The notes: generated from the sequence alone by a model not told the origin. A DNA stretch of 64,000 bases from Thalassococcus sp. S3 (GCF_004216475.1 NZ_CP022303.1:2480001-2544000), one strand, 5' to 3'; shown: positions 26,347 to 35,266, counted from the stretch's first letter. Translations and numbers: made by a program.

Positions 26347-26772
26347 CAGTTTCTCCAGAAGCGCCTCCAACTGCGCCGCTTCCTCTTCGGTCAGCGTCTG
26401 CAACGTCTCTGCCCGGGCCTTCAAGGCCTGATCGTGCGCCTCCAGAAACGCGGCCTTTCCGGCGTCTGTCAGCGCCACGATGCGCAATCTTTGATCTTCG
26501 GCATCCGCCCGCGACTGCACCAGCCCCTTTCCCGCCAGACGTTCCACGACGCCCTTGATGGTCGCGGAATCCATCGCCGTCAGCCGCCCAAGTCGGTTCT
26601 GTGACAGCGCGCCCAGCTCGTAAAGCCTTGCGATTGCGGCGAATTGCGTGGGTGTGAGCCCCGTCACATGACGGGCAAAGATCGCAACGTGCCTCTGGTT
26701 CGCACGGCGCAGGTTGAACCCCACCTGCTCGGTGAGACGATAAAGCTCGGGCTTTGGAAAACGCTCGGACAT
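26341..26772 (-). CDS. MarR-family transcriptional regulator
   Basis: 143 residues, usual MarR length. The winged helix is seen in 'LTPTQFAAIARLYELGALSQ', 'LGRLTAMDSATIKGVVERLA' and 'QSRADAEDQRLRIVALTDAG' (DxRxxR wing). The C-terminal acidic helix ('TEEEAAQLEALLEKLV') forms the dimer. MarR proteins usually repress a divergent operon until an aromatic ligand binds. The divergent gene here is the FAD subunit of a molybdenum hydroxylase, 71 bases away. That makes an aromatic or heteroaromatic inducer likely (inference). Confidence 0.93.
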   Translation of the reverse strand: MSERFPKPELYRLTEQVGFNLRRANQRHVAIFARHVTGLTPTQFAAIARLYELGALSQNRLGRLTAMDSATIKGVVERLAGKGLVQSRADAEDQRLRIVALTDAGKAAFLEAHDQALKARAETLQTLTEEEAAQLEALLEKLV

Positions 26773-26813
26773 GGCGCGTTATTGACAGGCAAAGCAAGCT
26801 CCCGCAACATCCA

Positions 26814-26825
26814 CTTGTGTACCAG
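26814..26825. promoter_or_regulatory. Degenerate GTATAC-like operator before the molybdenum-hydroxylase operon
   Basis: CTTGTGTACCAG matches 9 of 12 positions of TTTGTATACCAA, the reverse complement of the 12-mer at 6606 and 19396. It lies 19 bases before the TTG start of the FAD-subunit gene, the same distance as in front of hyuA copy 2. It could be a GntR site or part of a MarR site, since a marR gene is divergent. Confidence 0.35.
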
Positions 26826-26843
26826 CAATCTCGGGAGCCTCCC

Positions 26844-27692
26844 TTGGCCGGCCAGTATCTCCGCCCCGACCGCCTGACCGATGCGCTCGACGCGCTTGCG
26901 GCGGGTGGCCTGACGGTTGCCGCCGGATGCACCGATCTCTTCCCCGCGACGGAGCGCAAGAGCCTGCCGGGCGATATCCTCGACATCACCGGGATGGCCG
27001 AACTGCGTGGGATCGCCCGTGTGCAGGAGGGGCTGTGGATCGGCGCCACGACCACCTGGACCGACCTTCTGCGCACCGATCTGCCGCCCGCCTTCGACGG
27101 GCTGAAACTGGCCGCGCGTGAGGTGGGCGCCACCCAGATCCAGAACCGGGGCACGATCGCGGGCAATCTCTGTAACGCCTCGCCCGCCGCGGATGGGGTG
27201 CCCCCGCTTCTGACGCTGGATGCGCAGGTCGAACTGCAGTCTGCCAAAGCCCGCCGGGTCCTGCCGCTGGCTGAATTCCTGCGGGGGCCGCGCGACACGG
27301 CGCGGGAAGCGAGCGAGTTGCTCACCGCCATTCTGATCCCGGACGCCGCCCTGACCGGCACCAGCCATTTCCTGAAACTCGGCGCGCGGCGCTATCTGGT
27401 TATCTCCATCGCGATGACCGCCGCGCGGGTCGTTATGACCGATGGCCTCGTGACCGAGGCCGCGCTGGCCATCGGCTCCTGCGGCCCTGTCGCGACCCGA
27501 CTGCCGGAGGCGGAGGCCGCCCTGATCGGCCGGCCTTTGGATCCATCCGTCATCACCGATGCGCTTGTCGCGGGCGCGCTCTCTCCCATCGACGATGTGC
27601 GGGCCGATGCCGCCTATCGCAGCGACGGTGCGGCGGAGTTGATGCGCCGCACCCTGACCGCCCTCGACCGGCAGGGACAGGAGGCCGCATGA
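26844..27692 (+). CDS. Molybdenum hydroxylase FAD-binding (medium) subunit
   Basis: About 282 residues from TTG at 26844, chosen because GGGAG lies 6 bases upstream. The in-frame ATG at 26754 would overlap the marR start and lacks homology. The protein is the CoxM/xanthine-dehydrogenase medium-subunit type. It shows the FAD-binding 'VAAGCTDLFP' and the conserved 'TQIQNRGTIAGNLCNASPAA' followed by 'DGVPPLL'. It passes electrons from the 2Fe-2S clusters to NAD or another acceptor. Its stop overlaps the next start (ATGA). It belongs to an enzyme that hydroxylates a purine, pyridine or similar ring. Confidence 0.88.
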   Translation: MAGQYLRPDRLTDALDALAAGGLTVAAGCTDLFPATERKSLPGDILDITGMAELRGIARVQEGLWIGATTTWTDLLRTDLPPAFDGLKLAAREVGATQIQNRGTIAGNLCNASPAADGVPPLLTLDAQVELQSAKARRVLPLAEFLRGPRDTAREASELLTAILIPDAALTGTSHFLKLGARRYLVISIAMTAARVVMTDGLVTEAALAIGSCGPVATRLPEAEAALIGRPLDPSVITDALVAGALSPIDDVRADAAYRSDGAAELMRRTLTALDRQGQEAA

Positions 27693-30424
27693 ACATTCAG
27701 CAACCGGGACTGACGCTCGACATCGCCGGCACACCACATCGCGTCAAGTCGAACCCAGGTCGTCGTTTGTCCGAGGTGCTGCGTGACGAACTTGGCCTGA
27801 CCAGCGTCAAGGTCGGATGCGATGCGGGCGATTGCGGGGCTTGCACGGTGCTCATCGACGGCGCCCAGCACTGCGCCTGTCTGACCCCGCTGGCGCAAGC
27901 GCAAGGGCGACGGGTCGAGACGCTGGAGCGGACCGACGACGACATGCTGCGCAGCCTTCAGGCGGCGTTTCTGGCCCACGGCGCCGCGCAATGCGGCATC
28001 TGCACGCCGGGCATGCTGATGGCCGCTTTGCAGCTTCTACGCACCACGCCTCAACCGACACGTCAGGAGGCGGAGGATGCTTTGGGCGGTGTGCTCTGCC
28101 GCTGCACCGGCTACAGCAAAATCCTCGATGCCGTCTGCGACGCCCACACGCCCGCCCCTCCCGCGCCTGTGCCTGAGGCAGGCCAGTCCGTCGGCGCCCC
28201 CGTGCCCCGGCTCGATGGCGGGCCGAAGGTCGATGGCAGCGAGCGGTTCGGCGCGGATCGGCGCCCTCCCGGTGCGCGGCTTCTCCGGGTGCTGCGCGCG
28301 CCGCATTTTCACGCCGCTTTTGCATTTGGCGACATCGACGCCTGGCGGGCCGCCCGCCCCGGCATCGACGCGGTTTTCACAGCTTCGGACATCACCGGCG
28401 AAAACCGGTTCTCCGTCATTCCACCTCTTGCCGATCAACCCGCCCTCGCCTCCGGCACCGCGCGTTTTCTGGGAGAGGCCGTGGCGCTGATCGTGGGCGA
28501 CCCCGACATTCTGGAACCTCTCGACCTCGACACCTTCCCCGTCACCTGGACGCCACTTGAGCACACGCTGACACAAGAGACCGGCGGCCGGCCGGAGGCC
28601 CCTCAACTCCATGTTGACCGGCCGGAGAACACGCTGATCCGGGGCCGTGTCACCACCGGCAATCCCGACACAGCACTCGCCGCGGCGGCCCACACGGTCA
28701 CCGGCACCGTCGAGACCGCCTATGTCGAACACGCCTATATCGAGCCCGAGGCCGGGGCCGCCTGGATGGAAGGCGACACGCTGGTGATTGAAGCCTGCAC
28801 GCAGGCGCCCATGATGGACCGCGACGACACGGCCAAGGTTCTGGGCCTTCCGCCAGACAAGGTGCGCATCATCCCCGCCGCAGCGGGCGGAGGGTTCGGT
28901 TCCAAGCTCGACCTGTCGATCCAGCCGCTGCTGGGGCTTGCGGTGCTGAAGACGAGCAAGCCCTGCTACATCGCCTATTCGCGGATGGAATCGATGCTGT
29001 CGACCACCAAGCGTCACCCCGGCACGATGACTGCCAGTATTGGCGCGGACGAGACCGGGCGGATCACCGCGATGACCTTCCACGGCGATTTCAACACCGG
29101 CGCCTATTCCAGTTGGGGGCCGACCGTGGCCACACGGGTCCCGGTCCATGCCTCCGGCCCGTATCTGACCCCGCATTACCGCGCGACCAGCCGGGCGATC
29201 CACACCAACGGCCCCGTCTCCGGCGCGTTCCGCGGGTTTGGCGTACCACAGGCGGCGATCTGTCAGGAAACGCTCTATGACGAGTTGGCCGAGGCGTGCG
29301 GGCTCGACCGCCTCGCCTTTCGCCGCCTCAACGCGCTGCGGGATGGCGATGCGACACCTTGCGGGCAAGTTCTGCAGGGCGTGGGCATTGCCGAATGCCT
29401 CGCAGCGCTGCAACCGCATTGGGACCGTGCGCTGGCCGAGGCCGTAGCCCATAATGCGACCGCGCCAGAGGTGCGGCGCGGAGTTGGCGTGGCCTCCTGC
29501 TGGTATGGCTGCGGCAACACCGCCCTGCCCAACCCGTCGACGATCCGCATCGGGATCACGCCAGCGGGGCGCGTCAGCCTGCATCAGGGTGCCACCGATA
29601 TTGGCCAGGGCGCCAACACGGTGATCACGCAGATCGCCGCCGATGCGCTGGGCCTGCCCCTCGACGCTTTTGATCTGATCGGCCCGGACACGGCGCTGAC
29701 GCCGGATTGCGGTAAAACCTCCGCCTCCCGCCAGACCTATATCACGGGCAAAGCGGCTGAGACTGCGGGCCGGGCCCTGCGCGCTGCGATCCTGCGCCAC
29801 ACCAATCTGGGCGACGGCGCGAGGGTTGCCCTCTCTCCCGACACACTGACGGTTGCGGAAAACGGCACACGCCGCGACATCGCTTTGTCTACGCTGGCGA
29901 CAGATGTAAATGGCTACGTTTTCGCGGCGCAGGAGTCCTATGACCCGCCCACCACCGCACTTGATGCCGATGGTCAAGGCACGCCCTATGCGGTCTATGG
30001 CTACGGCGCGCAGATGGCCGAGGTCGAGGTCGACATGGCGCTCGGCACGACCCGCGTCCTGCACATTGCCGCCGCCCATGATCTGGGCCGTGTCATCAAC
30101 CCCATGCTCGCCGAAGGACAGATCGAAGGTGGCATCGCCCAGGGCCTTGGCCTCGCCCTGATGGAGGAGTTCGTGCCCGGGCGCACCGAAAACCTGCACG
30201 ATTACCTGATCCCCACGGTGGGCGACATGCCCCCCATAACCTCGATCCTCATCGAAAAGCCCGACCCCGAAGGACCGATGGGCGCCAAGGGTCTGGGAGA
30301 GCATGTGCTCATCCCCACCGCCCCCGCGATCCTGAACGCCATCCGCCATGCGTCGGGAGCCAAGATCACCCGCTTGCCCGCCCTGCCCCACCGCCTGCGC
30401 CGCGCCATCCGAGAGGCGCAATGA
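27689..30424 (+). CDS. Fused 2Fe-2S and molybdopterin subunit of a xanthine-dehydrogenase-family hydroxylase
   Basis: 911 residues joining two normally separate subunits. Residues 1 to about 160 are the iron-sulfur part. The plant-type cluster ligands are in 'GCDAGDCGACTVL' and the distal cluster ligands in 'CGICTPGM' and 'CRCTGY'. After a linker of about 30 residues the molybdopterin part begins ('GAPVPRLDGGPKVDGSERFG'). It has 'AAGGGFGSKLD', the cofactor-contact region 'GAFRGFGVPQ', and the catalytic glutamate in 'GAKGLGEHV'. The enzyme adds water-derived oxygen next to a ring nitrogen. It is coupled by ATGA to both neighbours. No XdhC-like chaperone is seen in this operon. Substrate inferred only as an N-heteroaromatic ring, from the following gene. 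Confidence 0.92.
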   Translation: MNIQQPGLTLDIAGTPHRVKSNPGRRLSEVLRDELGLTSVKVGCDAGDCGACTVLIDGAQHCACLTPLAQAQGRRVETLERTDDDMLRSLQAAFLAHGAAQCGICTPGMLMAALQLLRTTPQPTRQEAEDALGGVLCRCTGYSKILDAVCDAHTPAPPAPVPEAGQSVGAPVPRLDGGPKVDGSERFGADRRPPGARLLRVLRAPHFHAAFAFGDIDAWRAARPGIDAVFTASDITGENRFSVIPPLADQPALASGTARFLGEAVALIVGDPDILEPLDLDTFPVTWTPLEHTLTQETGGRPEAPQLHVDRPENTLIRGRVTTGNPDTALAAAAHTVTGTVETAYVEHAYIEPEAGAAWMEGDTLVIEACTQAPMMDRDDTAKVLGLPPDKVRIIPAAAGGGFGSKLDLSIQPLLGLAVLKTSKPCYIAYSRMESMLSTTKRHPGTMTASIGADETGRITAMTFHGDFNTGAYSSWGPTVATRVPVHASGPYLTPHYRATSRAIHTNGPVSGAFRGFGVPQAAICQETLYDELAEACGLDRLAFRRLNALRDGDATPCGQVLQGVGIAECLAALQPHWDRALAEAVAHNATAPEVRRGVGVASCWYGCGNTALPNPSTIRIGITPAGRVSLHQGATDIGQGANTVITQIAADALGLPLDAFDLIGPDTALTPDCGKTSASRQTYITGKAAETAGRALRAAILRHTNLGDGARVALSPDTLTVAENGTRRDIALSTLATDVNGYVFAAQESYDPPTTALDADGQGTPYAVYGYGAQMAEVEVDMALGTTRVLHIAAAHDLGRVINPMLAEGQIEGGIAQGLGLALMEEFVPGRTENLHDYLIPTVGDMPPITSILIEKPDPEGPMGAKGLGEHVLIPTAPAILNAIRHASGAKITRLPALPHRLRRAIREAQ

Positions 30425-31854
30425 ACGCGCCCGCCAAAATCCGCTGCGACGCCTGCCCGGTCATGTGCTACATCGCCGAGGGCAGCACCGGCGCCTGCGA
30501 CCGCTATGCCAATGAGGGCGGGCAGATCGTTCGGTGCGATCCTCTGACGATCCTCGACCGGCGCATTGCGGCGGGGGATGAAATCAAACCGTTCCTTGCA
30601 GCAGACTGGGACGGCCAACAAGCCAGCGGTGACGACGTTCAGGTCTCCGCCATCGGGGCCGGCACCACCTATCCCGACTACAAACCCGCCCCCTTCATCG
30701 TCTCCCGCGAGATCGAGGGCGTGGATTGCGTGACCGTGGTGACCGAGGCCATCTTCTCCTATTGCGGTGTGAAGGTGAAAATCGACACCGACCGGCATCT
30801 GGGCACCGAAGCGGCGACCGTGCGTGCGGGTGGCGAGGCAATCGGTCACGTGATGACCTCCGAATACGGCTCGCAGATGCTGTCGCTGGGTGGCGTGGAC
30901 CACCTGACGGGCGGGTCGAAGGCCGAAGGTCGCAACACCTGCGACGCGCTGCTGCGGCTCTGCAACAAGGAAGCGGTAGAGTTGAGCATCGACGGCGGCT
31001 CGACCGTGATCGTTCAGGCGGGGGCTGCGCCCATCGTGGACGGACAGCGCCAAGAACGCATGCGCGTGGGCTGCGGGTCGGCCACGATCGGGATGTTTGC
31101 GTCGCAGTGGCAGGGGCTGGTGGACGAGGTCGTCGTCGTGGACGACCACATCACCGGCGTCGTCTCCGAACATCAGGCAGGCAAGGTGATCGACTGGCCC
31201 GATACCGGGATCCGCATCCTGGGTCGCCGGTCCACTCCGGGGCGCTATTTCAAGGTGGCCGAACCGGGGCTGGGCTGGGGCGGCACCGATATCGACGATC
31301 CGCTGACCATTCTTGGCCCGTGGCGAGAGGCCAAGGGCGCACGACCGGGGCTGACGCTTCTGATGGTCTCCACCACCGGCGAACATTTCGCCTATTACGT
31401 GCTGAATGACGATCTGGAACCCGTCGCCCAGCCGATGCCCGAGGCGCTGCGACCTTCCGTCGATCTGATCGCCGAGAATTGCGAGCCAGCGCTCTGCACC
31501 GTCCTCTTCATGGGCGGGGCCGGTGGTTCCCTTCGCTCGGGTGTGACGCGCAACCCAATCCACCTGACCCGCTCCGTTCATGAGGAGATGACCCGCGTCA
31601 CCTGTGGTGGCGCGCCGGTCTATATCTGGCCGGGCGGCGGGATCACGATCATGGCCGATGTCACATTGCTGCCCGACGGGGCCTTTGGCTACGTGCCGAC
31701 GCCTGCCCTTGTCGCGCCCCTCGAATTCACGGTGCCACGTGAGGAATATGTCCGGCTCGGCGGCCATGGCGCGGCCATCCGTGATCTGGACGATATTCTG
31801 GAGACGGGCGGCGAATACGGCGCGTCGGCCCGTGTCGTGGGATCGGGCTCCTGA
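30421..31854 (+). CDS. 6-hydroxynicotinate reductase-like iron-sulfur protein
   Basis: 477 residues. It matches the family of 6-hydroxynicotinate reductase, which in the anaerobe Eubacterium barkeri reduces 6-hydroxynicotinate to 1,4,5,6-tetrahydro-6-oxonicotinate with ferredoxin. The N-terminal 'CDACPVMCYI' followed by 'GACDRYANEGG' gives four cysteines (C-x2-C-x3-C-x9-C) for an Fe-S cluster. Other conserved-looking stretches are 'GQRQERMRVGCGSATIG' and 'PGGGITIMADVTLLP'. ATGA junction with the hydroxylase; the UPF0280 gene starts on its last base. Hydroxylation followed by ring reduction is the nicotinate fermentation logic, so an analogous route is a strong inference, although the ring itself is unproven. 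Confidence 0.78.
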   Translation: MNAPAKIRCDACPVMCYIAEGSTGACDRYANEGGQIVRCDPLTILDRRIAAGDEIKPFLAADWDGQQASGDDVQVSAIGAGTTYPDYKPAPFIVSREIEGVDCVTVVTEAIFSYCGVKVKIDTDRHLGTEAATVRAGGEAIGHVMTSEYGSQMLSLGGVDHLTGGSKAEGRNTCDALLRLCNKEAVELSIDGGSTVIVQAGAAPIVDGQRQERMRVGCGSATIGMFASQWQGLVDEVVVVDDHITGVVSEHQAGKVIDWPDTGIRILGRRSTPGRYFKVAEPGLGWGGTDIDDPLTILGPWREAKGARPGLTLLMVSTTGEHFAYYVLNDDLEPVAQPMPEALRPSVDLIAENCEPALCTVLFMGGAGGSLRSGVTRNPIHLTRSVHEEMTRVTCGGAPVYIWPGGGITIMADVTLLPDGAFGYVPTPALVAPLEFTVPREEYVRLGGHGAAIRDLDDILETGGEYGASARVVGSGS

Positions 31855-32690
31855 TGCAGTCCCCGCAAGCGCATCTGCTGCCGGATGGCCGGAGGCTGCA
31901 TTTGCATCACGGCCCCATCGACCTCATCTTGGAGGTCTTCGGTCCTGCGCGCGACGCCTGCTACGCTCAGGCCACGGCGCGCTTCCAAACCGTACTGGAA
32001 GAGCTTGTCGCCGAACTTCCCGGCCTGCGCCGCCCGCTGAATGGCACCGCGTTTCAGGGCGCCACGGCAAGGTGCATGGCGGAGGCCGCGCGCCGCGTTC
32101 GGAGCGTTTTCGTCACCCCCATGGCCGCCGTGGCCGGGGCTGTGGCGGATGAAGTGCTTTCCGCCGCCCTGAAAGGCCATGACGTTCCCAAGGCCTATGC
32201 CAACAACGGCGGCGACATCGCCTTTCATCTGGCCCCCGGCGAAGACCTGACCGCCGCCTCTGCCGCCGGTTCCATCCGCATCACCGCCTCCAGCGGCGTG
32301 CGGGGCCTCGCCACCTCCGGCTGGCAGGGGCGCAGCCATTCTCTGGGCATTGCCGATGCCGTGACCGTCGCCGCTCCATCGGCGGCGATGGCCGACCTTG
32401 CCGCGACGCTGATCGCCAATGCGGTCGACCTGCCCGGGCACCCGACCGTTTCACGCCGCCCTGCCCGTATCCTGTCCCCCGATAGCGATCTGGGGGATCG
32501 TCCGGTGACCGTTGATGTCGGCCCTCTGACAGGTGCAGAGATAGCCGCAGCCCTTTCCCGTGGCGCGGACTTTGCAAAAACGCTTGCGGACCAGGGCCTG
32601 ATCGCCGAAGCGTCCCTAAACCTTCAGGGTACCACGCGCCTTGTTACAACACCCTTAAGACAGAAAGCCCCTCTATGCCTGACTTCATGA
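31854..32690 (+). CDS. UPF0280 family protein (ApbE-like, possible flavin transferase)
   Basis: 278 residues. The middle and C-terminal parts show the ApbE-type pattern 'GVRGLATSGWQGRSHSLGIA' followed by 'DAVTVAAPSAAMADLAAT'. ApbE proteins attach FMN covalently to threonine or serine of partner proteins. UPF0280 members are related and largely uncharacterised. It shares one base with the end of the reductase-like gene and overlaps the next gene by 16 bases. A plausible job, given this position, is flavinylation of the 6-hydroxynicotinate-reductase-like protein, which as I recall carries covalent flavin in Eubacterium. This is inference. Confidence 0.82.
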   Translation: MQSPQAHLLPDGRRLHLHHGPIDLILEVFGPARDACYAQATARFQTVLEELVAELPGLRRPLNGTAFQGATARCMAEAARRVRSVFVTPMAAVAGAVADEVLSAALKGHDVPKAYANNGGDIAFHLAPGEDLTAASAAGSIRITASSGVRGLATSGWQGRSHSLGIADAVTVAAPSAAMADLAATLIANAVDLPGHPTVSRRPARILSPDSDLGDRPVTVDVGPLTGAEIAAALSRGADFAKTLADQGLIAEASLNLQGTTRLVTTPLRQKAPLCLTS

Positions 32691-33256
32691 TCCGCAAAAT
32701 GCAGCTTATCGTGGAAGAGGTGCATCACGACGGCGGTCCCGCCCCCGACACGCCGCGCCGTCTGGGGGCAGTCCTCGCTTGCGTAACGAACCCCTTCGCA
32801 GGCCGTTATGAACCCGACCTGCAACCTGCTATGGAAGATCTCAAACCTCTGGGGCATGAGATGAGCATGCGCCTTATCGCAGCCCTCGGCGGCAAGGACG
32901 CTATCGACGGCTATGGCAAGGGGGCCATTGTCGGTGAGGCCGGGGAGCTGGAGCATGCAGCGCTGTGGCACGTGCCCGGTGGCTATGCGATGCGCGGGCT
33001 TTTGGGGCAATCGAATGCGATCGTGCCGTCCTGCATGAAACGCGGCGGCATCGGTGCGCGCCTCGACATTCCGTTGGGCCATATCAACGCCGCCTATGTG
33101 CGCAGCCATTTTGACGGGATCGAGGTGGGCCTGCCCGACGGCCCAAAGGCCGACGAGATCGTCTTTGCCCTCGCCATGTCCTGCGGCGGGCGGGTGCACA
33201 GCCGCATGGGCGGGCTGGAAGCTTGGAACGTGAAGGGAGAGGATGGCTTGCGCTAG
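32675..33256 (+). CDS. DUF1185 (amino acid synthesis) family protein
   Basis: 193 residues, full family length. 'AVLACVTNPFAGRYEPDLQP', 'GKGAIVGEAGELEHAALWHV' and the 'IVPSCMKRGGIGARLDIPLG' stretch are characteristic of the family. The name comes from an old prediction; no biochemical role is established to my knowledge. It starts 16 bases inside the UPF0280 gene, so the two are translationally coupled. Together with the preceding genes it forms a block (hydroxylase, reductase, UPF0280, DUF1185). Ring hydrolysis or tautomer handling would fit the pathway, but that is speculation. Confidence 0.86.
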   Translation: MPDFMIRKMQLIVEEVHHDGGPAPDTPRRLGAVLACVTNPFAGRYEPDLQPAMEDLKPLGHEMSMRLIAALGGKDAIDGYGKGAIVGEAGELEHAALWHVPGGYAMRGLLGQSNAIVPSCMKRGGIGARLDIPLGHINAAYVRSHFDGIEVGLPDGPKADEIVFALAMSCGGRVHSRMGGLEAWNVKGEDGLR

Positions 33257-33309
33257 GCGCGCCCGCTATACCACAGCCAACATCTTCCTTATGCATCGGG
33301 AGCCTTTGG

Positions 33310-33699
33310 ATGCCCTTCAACAAACTCCACGTGCCGCAGGATCTGCCGGCCGCAACCTGCCATGCGATCAATGACCAACTCCATGAGAGCCTTGTGGACA
33401 CCTGCGGCGTCAACCCGGATGATTTCTTCTGCCTCGTCTGCCGGTATCAGCCAGAGGATATGATCCTTCACCCCACCTTTCTGGGCACACGGGACCCGGC
33501 CAAGACGATCATCATAGAGATCGCGCTGCTCGCCGGGCGCAGCGATGCGCAGAAAGAGGCGTTGTTCGTCGATATGCGGCAACGTCTGGACAAGATTGGC
33601 GTTCCCTCGGCCAACTCCATCATGTTCCTGCTGGAAAACCAGCCTATCGACTGGTCCTTTAGTACCGAAGGATCGGTGAAACGGGTTCTGGGTCTTTGA
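33310..33699 (+). CDS. Tautomerase family protein (4-oxalocrotonate tautomerase/MIF superfamily)
   Basis: 129 residues from the ATG at 33310 (GGGAG 8 bases upstream). The second codon is proline ('MPFNKLHVPQDL'), giving the N-terminal catalytic Pro of this superfamily after Met removal. 'TIIIEIALLAGRSDAQKEAL' is the typical strand-helix, and 'IGVPSANSIMFLLENQPIDW' the C-terminal strand. It belongs to the longer double-domain class. It would interconvert keto and enol forms of an unsaturated acid, reasonable for the end of a ring-cleavage pathway. It follows the DUF1185 gene by 53 bases and is probably last in the operon. Confidence 0.88.
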   Translation: MPFNKLHVPQDLPAATCHAINDQLHESLVDTCGVNPDDFFCLVCRYQPEDMILHPTFLGTRDPAKTIIIEIALLAGRSDAQKEALFVDMRQRLDKIGVPSANSIMFLLENQPIDWSFSTEGSVKRVLGL

Positions 33700-33802
33700 T
33701 ACGTGCCTGATGGGATCAAGTTCCGTCAGGTTCATCGTTAGTGAGGCCGACGCGACTGGTCCATCGCACACCCGACTATCGTGCAGATGAACGGCGCCGC
33801 GC

Positions 33803-34222
33803 CTACAACGACACGTCTTTGCCAAGAGTGACCGGCGCATGTCGATATCCGAATGCGCCCTGGCCGGACCAGTCCCGTCCATTGGGAAAGCGCAGTTCGA
33901 TACCCTCAAGATCCTCGGGATCGAAAAGCCGCATGTTCACACCCACAAGATCGACATCGGGGTTCTGGTCCTGGAATTCCGCGGCAAAGACCCAGTGCGT
34001 CGTGGTGGCGCATGTCGGACAGGATTGGAGCTCAGCCGCGGCTCCCGTCTTGTCTTTCCGAAGAAACGCATTCGTCGATCCTTCGGTCCGGACCTGAGCC
34101 CCGGGGAAATAACCCCATGCCCCGCCGGACTTGCGGCAGAGACTGCAATTGCAATCGTGAATGAACTCCGGCCTTGCGGTCAGTGTGACACGAACCGTTC
34201 CGCACAAGCATCGCCCTGTCAT
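33803..34222 (-). CDS. GFA/CENP-V family zinc protein
   Basis: 139 residues from the ATG at 34222 (AAGGAG upstream). Zinc-binding cysteines are in 'GRCLCGTVRVTL', 'HDCNCSLCRKSGG' and 'QSCPTCATTTHW', the pattern of glutathione-dependent formaldehyde-activating (GFA) family proteins. Most family members have unknown substrates and the original GFA activity assignment is disputed. It is convergent with the tautomerase gene and stands alone, with 453 bases to the next gene. Confidence 0.9.
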   Translation of the reverse strand: MTGRCLCGTVRVTLTARPEFIHDCNCSLCRKSGGAWGYFPGAQVRTEGSTNAFLRKDKTGAAAELQSCPTCATTTHWVFAAEFQDQNPDVDLVGVNMRLFDPEDLEGIELRFPNGRDWSGQGAFGYRHAPVTLGKDVSL

Positions 34223-34675
34223 TTTGATCTCCTTCTCACCGCAGCCGCCTCGACCTGCGAGCCTGATATGTCGCAAGCCTAGCACAGACGCGTCGGGATC
34301 GGCCATTTAACCGATTTCAAGAGAGGGAGCGGTTCATTCTAGGGTAAACTGACGAAGGGGCATGTACATCTTTTATCCGCTATCGTGCGACGCCGACATG
34401 GCTGCATGATTCGCCTTGGTAAGCAGGTCCAGAAGCACCACGCAGGCTATGGGTGATCCGAGCGTCTCGCTGCCCACGACGGGTCTGAACCGACACCTCC
34501 TAAATGCCTTACATCGCATAAACGACAGCGATGCCTGGAAAGCGGTTACAGAGTTGCGGGCCGGCCTATTCATGCCGCTCACTAGGGGTATACCATTTCG
34601 CTGGTGCAGCCTGCGTTGCTGACATTCGCCATCGACGCAAGATATCGTACTTTCCAGGAAAAACGGGAAGGAAAG
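34223..34675. other. Gene-free stretch between GFA and TetR genes
   Basis: About 450 bases with no frame that I can support; short open frames here have no family features. It is visibly richer in A and T than the flanking catabolic DNA. It contains the palindrome GGTATACC (34588-34595), which shares the GTATAC core with the GntR operators but not the flanks. The tetR promoter should lie in its right half. Confidence 0.4.
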
Positions 34676-35266
34676 ATGGCCAGACCGAAAACCGGAGATA
34701 AGCCGGGCGCCATCCGGCAAGCGACGGTGGATGAAGTCAGCGCTGTCGGATCTACCGCTGTGTCGGTGAACAAGGTTGCCGACCGTGCGGGCGTCAGTGT
34801 TGGGACGATTTATCGATACTATCGCACCAAGGATGACCTGCTCTTCGATGTGTTCCTGCAAGTTAAGCGTGATCTTCATTCGACGATGATGGCTGCCGCC
34901 GGCGACAAGGTGGGCGCGGAGGCGCGACTTAAGGCGATGTGGTTCGCGCTCGTGGATTATGGGTTTCGGGCGCCGGGCGATTTTCTACTTGTGGAATTGC
35001 TCAGCAGCGAGACGAAGCCTCCGTTTCTTGAGCATGAAGAGCTCAGGTCGATCAACGCCACTGTTCCGGCCGAAATCCAAAGTGGTATTGATGATGGGAC
35101 GTTTGTTCAGACGAACGCATCTACAATCGAGACCGTTCTCGCCTCGCCCGCGATCACGCTTGCGCGCCAGGCATATATCAGCGGCGAAAGGATACGTCAG
35201 GACGAGGTTGAGAGGGTTTTCAGGTTGATCTGGCGTGGGATTTCCAGAGATCGCTCCGATATCTAA
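34676..35266 (+). CDS. TetR-family transcriptional regulator
   Basis: 196 residues from the ATG at 34676, preceded by GGGAAGGAAAG. The N-terminal helix-turn-helix is 'VNKVADRAGVSVGTIYRYYR' followed by 'TKDDLLFDVF', standard for TetR. The C-terminal ligand domain has no recognised effector signature. Base composition is less G+C-rich than in the operons on either side, as in the next gene. A near-perfect inverted repeat lies downstream (35385-35404), before the serine hydrolase gene, and could be its operator. Confidence 0.92.
   Translation: MARPKTGDKPGAIRQATVDEVSAVGSTAVSVNKVADRAGVSVGTIYRYYRTKDDLLFDVFLQVKRDLHSTMMAAAGDKVGAEARLKAMWFALVDYGFRAPGDFLLVELLSSETKPPFLEHEELRSINATVPAEIQSGIDDGTFVQTNASTIETVLASPAITLARQAYISGERIRQDEVERVFRLIWRGISRDRSDI

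Noticed and set aside
26754..26843. ATG start at 26754 for the hydroxylase FAD subunit
   Set aside because: It lies inside the divergent marR start and adds unconserved residues; TTG at 26844 has a ribosome site and homology begins there.
28037..30421. A 794-codon open frame antisense to the fused hydroxylase gene
   Set aside because: High G+C coding DNA leaves long antisense frames open. The plus strand carries unmistakable cluster and cofactor motifs, while this frame has none.
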